A DNA stretch of 64,000 bases from Dickeya fangzhongdai (lineage in GTDB: Bacteria > Pseudomonadota > Gammaproteobacteria > Enterobacterales > Enterobacteriaceae). Below are positions 9,601 to 18,627 of the stretch, in pieces (position 1 is the first letter of the stretch; each line of letters opens with the position of its first letter). A model generated the notes under the pieces. The model made no database searches and was not told the DNA's origin. It saw only the letters and a list, made by a program, of their open reading frames with translations. The stretch lies in the NCBI RefSeq assembly GCF_002812485.1, contig NZ_CP025003.1, positions 4,092,001 to 4,156,000 of the forward strand. The letters are read 5' to 3'. Both the position numbers and the translations under genes were made by a program.

Positions 9601-11955
9601 ATGGCTCAGCCATTCAAACACGATGCTGCCAGTCTGCTCGACTTCTTTTCCCAGAGCGGACGCGGTTTCTACGTCCCCTACTACCAGCGCAACTATTCCT
9701 GGGATGAAGAGAACGCAACAAAGCTGATTGAGGATATATTCTCCAGCATCAAGCGCACGCTCACCAAGCCGGAGAACAGTATTTTTCTCGGTACGGTCAT
9801 CCTGCACGACGAGAAGAATGTCCAGACCGGCGTCCACTCGGACACGCCGAACTTATTGACAAAGGTGGCCAATGTCGTCGACGGCCAGCAACGTATCACG
9901 TCGATTGCAATGCTGGCTTGTGCGATCGTCGAGCAGATTAATCAGACAGTGCCAAGGCTCAAGGCATTGGCAGGATCGGCAACCGAGTTCGATGCGTTGG
10001 CGACGGAGTTGACCGACGAACTGCCGAATATCCGCAAGTTCTTTTCGGTCGATATAACTAAGACCGGCGCGCAACCCTCTTTGAAGCCGAAGATCATTCG
10101 GGCTGGTGACGTGTCAGCGAATCCTGTATCGGATCAGTGGACTCTCAACGGAAACATCAATCACTTCTATCGCTCCAACACGTCGAGCGTTCTCTCGCAG
10201 TTCATCGCCGGCATCGCGATTAATACGATCCAAACTGATGAACGAGTGGGCTCAGTTTTGGGTGTGTTCCAGGAGAAGATCAGCGAAGAGCTCAACTCTG
10301 CGAACTCTGAACTTGCAGGAGGGTTGCTTTCGGCGAATGGTGTCGCCGATGGAAGTCTACAAAACTTCATGGCCTATCCGCCTATCTGGACGAACATCGA
10401 GGCCCTCCCGCCGAATGAGCAATCGGTCTACTTCGGCGGCATGTTGCTTCTGGCAGTTTGTTCCTTCTTGAAAAACTCGTGTCACTTTGTGGTGATCGAA
10501 TGCCTGGATTTGGGCCTGGCTTTCGATATGTTCCAGTCGTTGAACGCCACTGGTACGCCATTGACCGCGTTCGAGGTGTTCAAGCCTCAAATCGTCAAGG
10601 CCTGGGGCCATGGCTACTCGACTATGATTAAGCCGCAAGTCGATCGAATCGAGAAGGTGTTTGAAACTGAAAGCAATTCGTCAGATAAGGAGGCGCTCAC
10701 AGATAAGGTGATTGTATCCTCAGCCTTGGTGTTCAATGGCATGGAGCGAAGCCGACGGTTTAGCGAGGAGCGCGACTGGCTGACAGATACTCTTGAAGGC
10801 TCATTGAGCGGTGGCGTGCCGACAGACAAGTCGGCCGATTTCGTCACGACAATTGCCGACCAAGCCGAGTATTTCCTAACCTTTGTGAAGCCACGGAAGT
10901 CACCGAAGAACGCTAACACGTTTGGTCTGTGCACTCACCTTGTTACCTTGGGGTTGACGCCTCAGCAAGCCGATCGCGCAGCGCTGTGTGTCTTCTACCT
11001 CAAGGATGCTGGTCATCAATTTGCTCACGCCGTGTTGAGTGTTTTTTATTCCAAGCTTCTCCGTGTACAAACGGTCGCGGCGAATAGGACTGTCGCTGCG
11101 GCCGAGTTTGTCGCGGTAAGTGAAGCGACTGCAGCCTTCTTCACACTCTACATGGGCGCACAGCAAGGGCGTTTCCCCGATTCAGACTATCGAGCATTGT
11201 TCCAGGCGACCACCGCGAACATTTCCTTTGCAAACGGATCGGCGAATCAGACCGCGACTTTCGTCAAGGCGGCGTTTCGACAAGCGTTGGAAAACCAGAA
11301 TATCTACAACGCAGCCGACGCGATTGCTGCGCGACGAATTTGGGTCGATCTTGCCAAGGAGAACCCGTGGTATTCGCGGAAAGCGGTTTGCCGATTTGCG
11401 CTGTTTGCTTCGGCTCATGACGCTGCGCCGGATCTAACCGCTGGCAACGAAGGACTCTTCACCAACGGAATGGCGAACTCGGCCGACCTGCTGAACTGCC
11501 GCGCATGGTACAAGGATGACTACGAGGTGATTGAGCATGTCGCCACACGAGAACGGCCCTCGTCGATCAAGTTTCCTGCGTACTTCGATTCCACCATCTA
11601 TCCAGGAAACAATTCGGTTGTAGACAAGCTTGGGAACCTGACGCTGCTATCTCGTCCGGTGAACTCGTCGATCTACTCTGAGTGGCCAGACAAAATTTTC
11701 TACTATTGGAATCTCACCATGCCGGGATCGACGGCAGCTGGCCCAAGCGGAGCAACCTTGGCATCTACGTTGGGCATAGGTAGTGTGCCGCCGTCACTCG
11801 CGACATTGGTCGCGGCGTCAAACTATCAATCTCACTTGGCACCACTAGCTTTCCGTGGTCAAGGCGGGCACCATTGGGATGCCGCGTTCATTACAAGGCG
11901 ATCCGAACACTTGTGCCAACGCGTCTTCGACAAGTTGGACTCCTGGCTGCGATAG
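9601..11955 (+). CDS. sspE: SspE-like effector: DUF262 NTPase with C-terminal DUF1524 nickase
   Basis: Protein of 784 aa, with GGAG six bases before ATG and 15 bp after sspH. The N-terminal half is a DUF262 domain: the entry motif YVPYYQRNYSWDE at residues about 24-36 and the signature VVDGQQRITSI near residue 97. The C-terminal part is a DUF1524 (HNH-type) nuclease: IEHVATRE near residue 645, KLGNLTLL near 676-683 and the downstream Asn of RPVNSSIYSEWPDK. SspE is the phosphorothioate-sensing effector that couples NTP hydrolysis by DUF262 to nicking of phage DNA by DUF1524. All motif residues expected for activity are present. GmrSD-type type IV enzymes share both domains and would be the alternative without the sspBCD context. 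Confidence 0.85.
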   Translation: MAQPFKHDAASLLDFFSQSGRGFYVPYYQRNYSWDEENATKLIEDIFSSIKRTLTKPENSIFLGTVILHDEKNVQTGVHSDTPNLLTKVANVVDGQQRITSIAMLACAIVEQINQTVPRLKALAGSATEFDALATELTDELPNIRKFFSVDITKTGAQPSLKPKIIRAGDVSANPVSDQWTLNGNINHFYRSNTSSVLSQFIAGIAINTIQTDERVGSVLGVFQEKISEELNSANSELAGGLLSANGVADGSLQNFMAYPPIWTNIEALPPNEQSVYFGGMLLLAVCSFLKNSCHFVVIECLDLGLAFDMFQSLNATGTPLTAFEVFKPQIVKAWGHGYSTMIKPQVDRIEKVFETESNSSDKEALTDKVIVSSALVFNGMERSRRFSEERDWLTDTLEGSLSGGVPTDKSADFVTTIADQAEYFLTFVKPRKSPKNANTFGLCTHLVTLGLTPQQADRAALCVFYLKDAGHQFAHAVLSVFYSKLLRVQTVAANRTVAAAEFVAVSEATAAFFTLYMGAQQGRFPDSDYRALFQATTANISFANGSANQTATFVKAAFRQALENQNIYNAADAIAARRIWVDLAKENPWYSRKAVCRFALFASAHDAAPDLTAGNEGLFTNGMANSADLLNCRAWYKDDYEVIEHVATRERPSSIKFPAYFDSTIYPGNNSVVDKLGNLTLLSRPVNSSIYSEWPDKIFYYWNLTMPGSTAAGPSGATLASTLGIGSVPPSLATLVAASNYQSHLAPLAFRGQGGHHWDAAFITRRSEHLCQRVFDKLDSWLR

Positions 11956-11957
11956 CA

Positions 11958-11985
11958 GGCAGGGGTTCGTTCGGACCTGTCTTTT
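11958..11985 (+). terminator. Weak intrinsic terminator after sspE
   Basis: A six-base stem GGCAGG / CCTGTC (one G-T wobble) with a 12-base loop is followed by TTTT. It sits immediately after the sspE stop, in the gap where two operons converge. The stem is short, so it may be only partly effective. Confidence 0.4.
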
Positions 11986-12041
11986 GGTGGCTCGAATTAC
12001 GCCTGAGGAGGTCCTTGTCGAGGCGTGATGACTTCAATGTC

Positions 12042-12980
12042 CTACTTCTCGTCATCGTCAACGCGGTAATGGTCTTGGTGAAGAGCGAAATCGCTTTGAC
12101 GATGTAAATCGAGGATGTATTCGAGAGTGCATCTTTCCTTGAAACGGTCGAATTCTTTGCCATATCCCACCATGGAGTTGTAGTCGTACGACTCGAATCC
12201 AGGGCTGAACCAGCGTAGGATGATCTGTATGTATAGAGCCACGACGCGGCACGCGTGCTTGAGCATGAGGACCAATTCCTCGCTGTCCTCATAGCCGCCA
12301 TAGTCCACTGGCGGCGCCAATGGGAAGGCCCCATGCGCGACATGATTTCGAAGGTTGCGTACGAGTTGAAGGGCGAAGGTGGGAAATACTTCTGCACCGA
12401 CCTCTATGCCACCCACTGATGCGTTGTGTTCGGCTTTGTATCGATTGAATAGGTTGATGAAGTTTCTGCAGTGGTGTTCGAAGTCATTTGGGGCGGCCAG
12501 CGCGCCCATTCGTTCGAAAAGATCATCAAGAAGCGCTACGGCCCGCATGCTGCTAGTCCGCTTCAGATCCTTCTTAGCCACGCCCCTAGCTACAGACAGC
12601 GGGGCGTAGAGATGATCGATGAAGCGGTAAGCCTCTTCTAGACCATTGCAGACGAACACGAAGCGCGTAAGCGCCGTAGCATAGTTTGTGTAGTGCTTGG
12701 AATGCGCGTCTATGTTGTCAGCAACCGTGCCGCAGTAAAAGCTCGCATCAGAGGACTCGAACTTCCAAGTGTTAACTTCAACCTTTTCAAGCCGAGCGGC
12801 TAACGCGAACCAATCTCCGATCGTGTTGGTCCGGATAGTTGTCGTGCCATGTTCGCTTTCGTAGATCGACTTGTTCCCAAGAAAGCTTGCAGCAAGGCCT
12901 ACTTCAATCAGATGTTGAGATAACTTTCTAGTAAAAGAACAAACAGGACATGACTGCAAAGGCCTAAGTTGAGGGTCCAT
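12042..12980 (-). CDS. HEPN-like protein with N-terminal CPxC, fourth gene of the sspBCD operon
   Basis: Protein of 312 aa, 29 bp downstream of sspD on the same strand. Near residues 206-215 is RNLRNHVAHG, containing RNHVAH, which fits the Rx4-6H active site of HEPN ribonucleases and toxins. The protein is largely helical around it, as HEPN domains are. Near the N-terminus (residues 11-14) is CPVC. There is no signal peptide. I know of no Ssp subunit of this kind. HEPN proteins in defence islands usually cleave RNA to stop growth of an infected cell, so an RNA-degrading back-up is possible. A non-catalytic HEPN-fold protein (MAE_28990/MAE_18760-like abortive-infection relatives) is the alternative. 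The HEPN call is mine from one motif plus helical context. Confidence 0.5.
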   Translation of the reverse strand: MDPQLRPLQSCPVCSFTRKLSQHLIEVGLAASFLGNKSIYESEHGTTTIRTNTIGDWFALAARLEKVEVNTWKFESSDASFYCGTVADNIDAHSKHYTNYATALTRFVFVCNGLEEAYRFIDHLYAPLSVARGVAKKDLKRTSSMRAVALLDDLFERMGALAAPNDFEHHCRNFINLFNRYKAEHNASVGGIEVGAEVFPTFALQLVRNLRNHVAHGAFPLAPPVDYGGYEDSEELVLMLKHACRVVALYIQIILRWFSPGFESYDYNSMVGYGKEFDRFKERCTLEYILDLHRQSDFALHQDHYRVDDDEK

Positions 12981-13009
12981 TAGTACTCATTTGGTCAAAA
13001 ATAGATTGT

Positions 13010-13852
13010 TTATTTGTGGCAAATAAGACACGAACCACCACCTTCATCTTCCCCGTAGACATCATCGATGTCTACGGGACCGTCTTTCACCGGCCGTAGA
13101 GGATTAACGGGGATTCTTAGGCGAATACGTGCTCGTCGGGCCTCGTATTCCGCTTTGATCTCTGCGATGCGTTCAGGCTTCTCTAACTCCCAGAGTGATT
13201 CGCCTTTTGACCAAGTGAAAGGTGACCCATGCTCCAACGCATCTTTCTCGAGCTCTTTGGCCTTTTCAAAATCCTCGGGATGCTGTTCTTTTAGGCGCAC
13301 CCATTCGATTTTTTGCTGGAAGAAGCAAAAAGTGCAGCCACTGCGCGAGCGCCACTCGTAATATTTGGGATAGCCAACACCGGAAGACTCCAGGATGTCC
13401 ACCACACCAGCTTTGTCGATGCCAGCTTCGCGAAACGGGAATTTCACTATCAAATTTTGAGCTTTCGCAGAATATCCTTCGCGATACTCCTCATCCGCGC
13501 GAATAGCCACGTAGGAAAAGACGGTATCACCGGCAGCCAGCCATGGTTTGACCCATTGTTCGAATGGTGCCAACTTAAGTTGGCGAGTGCACCAGCGCGT
13601 CTGTGGGCTAGGTAGAAAGTGATTATATTCCCGAAGCCAAAAGCGGAAATCTCGACGAGGATTAAGCCTCTCAATGGGCTTACCCAAATAACCTTCAAGT
13701 ATTCCCAAGAACTCATATACCTCTGGAAGCTCTTCACCCGTATCTGTAAAGAAGTAGTCGATATCTAGCTCTGGATGATGATCCCGCATCCACACGGCAA
13801 GGGCGGCGCTGTCTTTTCCTCCAGAGAGGCCCAATACATGTCTCTCAGCCAT
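13010..13852 (-). CDS. sspD: SspD, PAPS-reductase-like ATP pyrophosphatase of the phosphorothioation writer
   Basis: Protein of 280 aa overlapping the end of sspC by 8 bp. The PP-loop SGGKDS at residues 10-15 activates substrate by adenylation in this superfamily. Several cysteines follow that could carry sulfur or an iron-sulfur cluster: CTRQ, SGCTFCFF, and a C-terminal SCLICHK. PAPS-reductase-like proteins with this architecture (DndC, SspD) take persulfide sulfur from a desulfurase and place it in the DNA backbone. Context with a DUF4007 protein and a large ATPase identifies it as the Ssp rather than the Dnd branch. It is not a cysH assimilatory enzyme, because it lacks that gene context and has the Dnd/Ssp-type extra cysteine pair. 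Confidence 0.85.
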   Translation of the reverse strand: MAERHVLGLSGGKDSAALAVWMRDHHPELDIDYFFTDTGEELPEVYEFLGILEGYLGKPIERLNPRRDFRFWLREYNHFLPSPQTRWCTRQLKLAPFEQWVKPWLAAGDTVFSYVAIRADEEYREGYSAKAQNLIVKFPFREAGIDKAGVVDILESSGVGYPKYYEWRSRSGCTFCFFQQKIEWVRLKEQHPEDFEKAKELEKDALEHGSPFTWSKGESLWELEKPERIAEIKAEYEARRARIRLRIPVNPLRPVKDGPVDIDDVYGEDEGGGSCLICHK

Positions 13853-16800
13853 CCACGTGCTCCTTTTCCTTTACCAGCTGCACACTGATTTTGGCAAGAA
13901 TTGCTAGCGATACATCAGTATCAAATCCTTGCTCTTGGAACATTTTAGCTAACTCCATGGCCTTACTATCAACTGTCTGGCGATGACGATCCGAAATCGC
14001 GAATGATCGAGAAATCGTTGTAGTATTCGCACCGGTGCCAATAACTAAAGCCATGGCTTCGCTGCGAGCTTCGCGTCCTTTGACTGCGACGAAAGCCTCT
14101 GCTTCGCGGAATCGGCGAGCAAACTGGACAAGCTCGAGCACGGCCGTATCAATGTGACGATCAACCCAATCGCGTGGCGGCTTTTCTGCCGCCAGACTCA
14201 AAATCCCTTCTAGAGACTGACGACTACCATCGTATGAGGCTAGTCGTGTAGAGAATGCATCGAGCCGGAAATGACCAGAGATACCTGCCACCAATTTTGC
14301 TCTTTCACGCAGAGAAGCTAAGTCGTCAGAAGTCGCATCGAGAGCTTCGAGCATTTTGCTTTCAACATCGGAGAGCATCTTTGGATAGGCAGTCGCGATT
14401 TCTTGTAGTGGATTACGCAAAGCAGCCAAATAGGTTGTCGCGTCGGTTGCGTCCAGTAGTGAAGGCAGATCGACAAACAGGACTTTGTGCGGATCGTTGG
14501 CCTTTAACAACATATCCCGAATTGCTTTAGCCGTCTCACCTAAGTGTTGAGTTCGACGAGCCCATTCGGGCATGTTGAACATCATGGCGACGAGACCACG
14601 TGCTGCCTCTAAAGGATCTGCCACGCCGCCCTTTTCACCGATCTCTTCAAGTAGACTTGCGATTCCTTCGAGAATCTGGCTCTTATCCTTATCAATTGCG
14701 ATCCAGCGGAGCGTAAAGCGGGTCGGGTCTTGCAAACACTCATCTATGTCGGCATCGCTGAGTTTGGGAATGAACATTCCCTCTTTGTATACAGCGATAT
14801 TAGCTTTGCGTGCCAATAGGAACACTGTGAGGTAGACAGGGAGGATGCCCTGCTTCATCCCCATCGCACTCCAACAGTCGTAGACCCTTTTCACACCAAC
14901 GCAGATATTGGCATCAGAAAAAAGCTGTCGGGTAATTGCCCACAACTTGCTGAAGCCGTTAGGGGAGGTAGCGGATGGCTCACAGAAACGCCAAGTCCCC
15001 CCTTCTTTTCTATAAAGATTAGGAGCGACAAGCAGCGTTTCAAAAAGGCCTCTCTCGGCCGGAAACCCTTCGATACCCAACTGCTCTTGGCCTTCAGCGT
15101 TGAGCATTGCATGTAGTAAATCACGCCGAGCTTTGACGCTGTTACTTGAAATGTTGTCGCGGTTGACTAGCTCGCTCCACACCCGAGGACAATGCTGGTA
15201 GCGATTGTCCGCGAGATTTGAGGCTATAGGCGACAGCTTAGCTCCAGGTTCGATAACTTTGTCACTGCCATCGTACCACCTACACAATGAAACAGCGGCT
15301 TGTAAATGATTTTCGAGCATGGAGCGCGTAGCGGTTAAGCGAGCAAAAACCTCTCGACGGGCAACCGGGTCCCCCTCAAGTTCATGGCGTTTTCTTACCT
15401 GTTCCAGAGCAATTAATTCAGCCGAAAGTTCAGCTATGCGAGAATGGTTGTCTGGGATGCCGACCAACACAGGCCAAGGTTGTTCATAAGAACAGGCTTG
15501 AGCTCGCTCTCGAGCCTCGCTAATAGTCATATCGCGATCAGGAAGAGCAAGGATAAACTGGCCGAATTCTCCCCGTTGGGGAGAATAGTTTTTAGCGATT
15601 TTCTCCGCTCGCTCAATGCTACATAAAGAGAGTTCCATCCAGCGCATAGAACCCGTTTCATGGTAATGCCGCTTAGCCACTACTGGATGTAAGCTCATGA
15701 GCTCGGATAACTTTGCGTAGTCAATTCCTGGAGATGCCGCCAGTGTTTTGGTAATAGCGGCATCGATGTCGAAATCACTTCCCTCAAAGACAGACCAGGC
15801 ACCTGTGTAGCTCTTATATAACACAACTTTTAGTGATGAGAGCTTATTAAGAGCCACCTCGATCTGCTCCTGTGGCACATCGTGGAATAGACTCAATACC
15901 ACTCGCAGGTCTGCGGACAACCCAGAACCATTACGAAACAGATCGATGATGGCTATGTTTTTGATGATTGCAACAAGCAGAGGATCACCAGACTTGGCCT
16001 CGGCGCGCTCTACAGCCTCGACAGCCTGGGACCAGCGATGTCCATCGGAAGAGGCTAATATGGCTGGTTCTAGATTCGCGCGTAGATAGTCCCAATAATC
16101 GCTAGGTCGATAGCAAGTCGATTGGCATACGGATGTGGATTGTAGGTAGGCACGGAATCCATAAGGCTCTACCGAGGAGAGAAAACCGAAGGTGCTACGC
16201 TCATTTTGGCCAAATTGCCGCTTCGATATTGGGCCTAACAACGCAGCCATGGTGGGATGGAGCGGCCAGCAACGCTCCAGGGCTGCGGCAAAATTACTGC
16301 CGACTGTGGGGCGCAAAGCTCTGATTGCCTCAGCAACCTTTTTTGACGCATCCCGCATCCATTCCGGACTCTGTTTGGTTTCAATGGCATTGCCAATGAG
16401 CTCAACAACCTCATCGCTTCCAGCGACGAAGGGAAGATCCAAGTAACGACCTTGGACCTTAGTCCAGTCATCACGAGTGTCTATTCCGAGGCGGTTAGCA
16501 TACTGTGCGAATGATTGATGTAGCACTCCAATCACAACCAGGCGGCCTTCGGAACGTGCAGATGCCTCAGCTAGCTCTTGAAAGAAATAGACATCATCGC
16601 CTGTATCCAAGGCTGATGCCTCAAGGAATTTGCCCATTTCATCGATAAAAACCAGTACACCATCATTCGGGCGGGCTTTGGCTTCAGCAAGAAGATCGTT
16701 AATGATGCGCTGCGCATTCGGCTTGTTTCGACCATCAAAACTCTTGCCTTGAGCTGTACGAATAGAATGATCCAGCTCTTTGATGATGCTACCCCGGCGA

Positions 16801-17168
16801 CCTACCACAGGAATAACAAGCCAGCCGTTTTGAACAGGAAAAGCTTTGTCGAAATCAGGCTTCGAGTTTAGGTTGAGGACTGCTCGAGCTTTATTTCGAA
16901 GATCATTTTTAGGGTGTAGGGCGCTCGCTAAGGCCACAGCCAAGGATGACTTACCCCCACCAAATGGTCCGGTCCAAGTGAAACTGCGTTGGTTGGTTGA
17001 CGCAAGCTGTTTACACATACCATCTATCACTGATGATGCAGTGGCGTGAAAGATGTAGCCGTCAAGTGAATCAGCACGACCAATGTCCGCATCAATTCGG
17101 ATGGATCGTTGGTATTGGTGTGAGATTTGGACAATATCCGAGAGCATCTGCTCTTTTGTCTCAGTCAT
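13845..17168 (-). CDS. sspC: SspC, large P-loop ATPase of the phosphorothioation writer
   Basis: About 1107 aa from ATG 17168, which gives the same 8-bp overlap with sspB as sspC has with sspD; an upstream ATG at 17198 would add ten residues and overlap sspB by 38 bp. Walker A GPFGGGKSS lies at residues 67-75 and Walker B VLVFIDEMGKF about 100 residues later, the pattern of an ORC/STAND-like ATPase. The remaining 900 residues have no named motif. In the Ssp pathway SspC is the ATPase that works with SspB (nickase) and SspD (sulfur activation) to install single-strand phosphorothioates. Assignment rests on the P-loop, size and its position between sspB and sspD. Confidence 0.8.
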   Translation of the reverse strand: MTETKEQMLSDIVQISHQYQRSIRIDADIGRADSLDGYIFHATASSVIDGMCKQLASTNQRSFTWTGPFGGGKSSLAVALASALHPKNDLRNKARAVLNLNSKPDFDKAFPVQNGWLVIPVVGRRGSIIKELDHSIRTAQGKSFDGRNKPNAQRIINDLLAEAKARPNDGVLVFIDEMGKFLEASALDTGDDVYFFQELAEASARSEGRLVVIGVLHQSFAQYANRLGIDTRDDWTKVQGRYLDLPFVAGSDEVVELIGNAIETKQSPEWMRDASKKVAEAIRALRPTVGSNFAAALERCWPLHPTMAALLGPISKRQFGQNERSTFGFLSSVEPYGFRAYLQSTSVCQSTCYRPSDYWDYLRANLEPAILASSDGHRWSQAVEAVERAEAKSGDPLLVAIIKNIAIIDLFRNGSGLSADLRVVLSLFHDVPQEQIEVALNKLSSLKVVLYKSYTGAWSVFEGSDFDIDAAITKTLAASPGIDYAKLSELMSLHPVVAKRHYHETGSMRWMELSLCSIERAEKIAKNYSPQRGEFGQFILALPDRDMTISEARERAQACSYEQPWPVLVGIPDNHSRIAELSAELIALEQVRKRHELEGDPVARREVFARLTATRSMLENHLQAAVSLCRWYDGSDKVIEPGAKLSPIASNLADNRYQHCPRVWSELVNRDNISSNSVKARRDLLHAMLNAEGQEQLGIEGFPAERGLFETLLVAPNLYRKEGGTWRFCEPSATSPNGFSKLWAITRQLFSDANICVGVKRVYDCWSAMGMKQGILPVYLTVFLLARKANIAVYKEGMFIPKLSDADIDECLQDPTRFTLRWIAIDKDKSQILEGIASLLEEIGEKGGVADPLEAARGLVAMMFNMPEWARRTQHLGETAKAIRDMLLKANDPHKVLFVDLPSLLDATDATTYLAALRNPLQEIATAYPKMLSDVESKMLEALDATSDDLASLRERAKLVAGISGHFRLDAFSTRLASYDGSRQSLEGILSLAAEKPPRDWVDRHIDTAVLELVQFARRFREAEAFVAVKGREARSEAMALVIGTGANTTTISRSFAISDRHRQTVDSKAMELAKMFQEQGFDTDVSLAILAKISVQLVKEKEHVDG

Positions 17169-18087
17169 AAGCTCGTCTGACCATTTCATTTCGATCATTA
17201 TCGGTGAGTTCTTTTTTGTGTACTTGACGAAGGCCAGCTGAGTCCGACCAGGCGAGTTTGCCCCCTGTAAAGTCGTCCAAAGAAATCAGTCGTTGAGCGA
17301 TCGACTCCTCGTCGAGCTTGAATACTCGGCCGGGGGAGCCTTCGGCATAGGCGATAGTTTCGAAAGCTAGCGTGCTCTGCTTGGGTGCGGTTTTATCCCA
17401 AAAATCAATAAGGGCATAGGTAAAAATGCCGTCATGAAGCGCAGCTTTAGGGCCTCGGCGGAATGCGTATTCGCCCTTGTGAACCTCTTGGATTAACCCT
17501 AATTCGCCCAATAGAGGCTCAGCAAAATCTTCTGGAGAACCATTTGCTGTACGTGGAGCATAACTACGTATGCATGTTTCCAAATCACGCGAAATGGTGG
17601 TAGTTGACAGTCGATGCTTAGGGTCAAGAGTGCGTGCATAGTCAGCCAAAGACCCTTCGAGATCTATTCGTCTAAACGTAGGTGCGGTCACATGATTAAA
17701 CAACCAATACCACGTTGTAGATCGATTACCTTTCCCTGCTAGCTGCCAATGAACAAACCACGCGGTAGAAGGGTTTTCCGCGTAGGGATCAAGCCCTTCT
17801 TTTGATGACAGCGTGTCCATAGCGAAGTCTGTTACGCGGTAAGCATCTCCTTCATCAATCATGACGCCACAGGCCAAGGCCCAATGTCGAATCGATGCAA
17901 CCATATTCTTACCAACACCGAAAACAGCGATAGCGGAATCATCGGTAAAGATAGTTTTGGGGATCAGCCCATCAACGGTCGCTTGGTCAATAGCTTTTTT
18001 GAGCCACATTTGACGCAGAGGGAACGTTTCGTGTCCTGAGAAGTACACTAGCTTCTCACGGTTGAGTTTTGAGATTGTGCTTTTCAT
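17161..18087 (-). CDS. sspB: SspB, DUF4007 DNA-nicking subunit
   Basis: First gene of the minus-strand operon. ATG 18087 gives 308 aa and places the conserved FSGHETFPLRQMWLKKA block at about residue 16, as usual in DUF4007 proteins; an ATG at 18117 is in frame but has GGAGG directly abutting it. A second family block FGVGKNMVASIRHWA follows. DUF4007 is the SspB family, whose members nick DNA during single-strand phosphorothioation. There is no sspA (cysteine desulfurase) upstream: the next 500 bp hold only a small reading frame and an IS remnant. A LexA-like box lies about 60 bp upstream. Confidence 0.85.
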   Translation of the reverse strand: MKSTISKLNREKLVYFSGHETFPLRQMWLKKAIDQATVDGLIPKTIFTDDSAIAVFGVGKNMVASIRHWALACGVMIDEGDAYRVTDFAMDTLSSKEGLDPYAENPSTAWFVHWQLAGKGNRSTTWYWLFNHVTAPTFRRIDLEGSLADYARTLDPKHRLSTTTISRDLETCIRSYAPRTANGSPEDFAEPLLGELGLIQEVHKGEYAFRRGPKAALHDGIFTYALIDFWDKTAPKQSTLAFETIAYAEGSPGRVFKLDEESIAQRLISLDDFTGGKLAWSDSAGLRQVHKKELTDNDRNEMVRRAYD

Positions 18088-18144
18088 GTTGGACAGCTTA
18101 CACCTAACTGGTGACATCCTCCAGTCCGATTAAGACATCCATTT

Positions 18145-18164
18145 TACTGTATGAATATACATTT
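18145..18164. promoter_or_regulatory. LexA-like box upstream of sspB
   Basis: TACTGTATGAATATACATTT closely follows the enterobacterial SOS consensus TACTGTATATATATACAGTA: the left half CTGT is perfect, the spacer is 8 bases, and the right half is ACAT instead of ACAG. It sits in the only promoter space available to the sspBCD operon. The changed base is one LexA normally needs, so binding may be weak. Confidence 0.4.
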
Positions 18165-18279
18165 ACATTGCGCTAATTAGCAAATATTGCAGCGAGAAAA
18201 CCAGCAATTGGGGTTGGGATGTAGCCAAAGAAGGTATCGGGGGGATAACTGTGTGCAGTAACCCATATCCAATGTTGCA

Positions 18280-18501
18280 CTATGAGTTAGATTTTGGTTT
18301 TTCCGCCATGGATTTTGTCAATACGAGCTCTATCGCTTTAAATCGCCCTTGGAATTTTGCTCTCTCCGCCCGACTCACTGCGAACTCATATGAAAATAGG
18401 TGTTTTAGCTCAGGGTGTTCTCTTTCTATCCGAGCATATTCATCACATTCACCCATGTGATTGAATGCAATGCAAAAATACTCTAAGGCTTTCTTGTACA
18501 T
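18280..18501 (-). CDS. Small protein of unknown function
   Basis: Reads 73 aa from ATG 18501 (a TTG four codons upstream is also open): charged, helical, with stretches such as CDEYARIEREHPELKHLF and a lysine-rich end. It has no ribosome site that I find convincing and no family that I recognise. It lies alone between the sspB promoter and an IS630 remnant. It could be a real orphan gene or a chance frame in AT-rich sequence. Confidence 0.35.
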   Translation of the reverse strand: MYKKALEYFCIAFNHMGECDEYARIEREHPELKHLFSYEFAVSRAERAKFQGRFKAIELVLTKSMAEKPKSNS

Positions 18502-18627
18502 CGTTTCATTCAACTGATTGATTTTATTATTCTTTTATGAGTGACTGGCTAATGGCCTGACTCGAAGGGGGAAGCTGCTCTCTATGTACTCGAACGAATA
18601 AAACCGATTGCTAAATAGCTTCTCATA

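Noticed and set aside
13010-13852. Calling the PAPS-reductase-like gene cysH
   Set aside because: The gene is locked between a DUF4007/ATPase pair and a HEPN-like gene, with extra cysteines typical of DndC/SspD, and not in a sulfate-assimilation operon.
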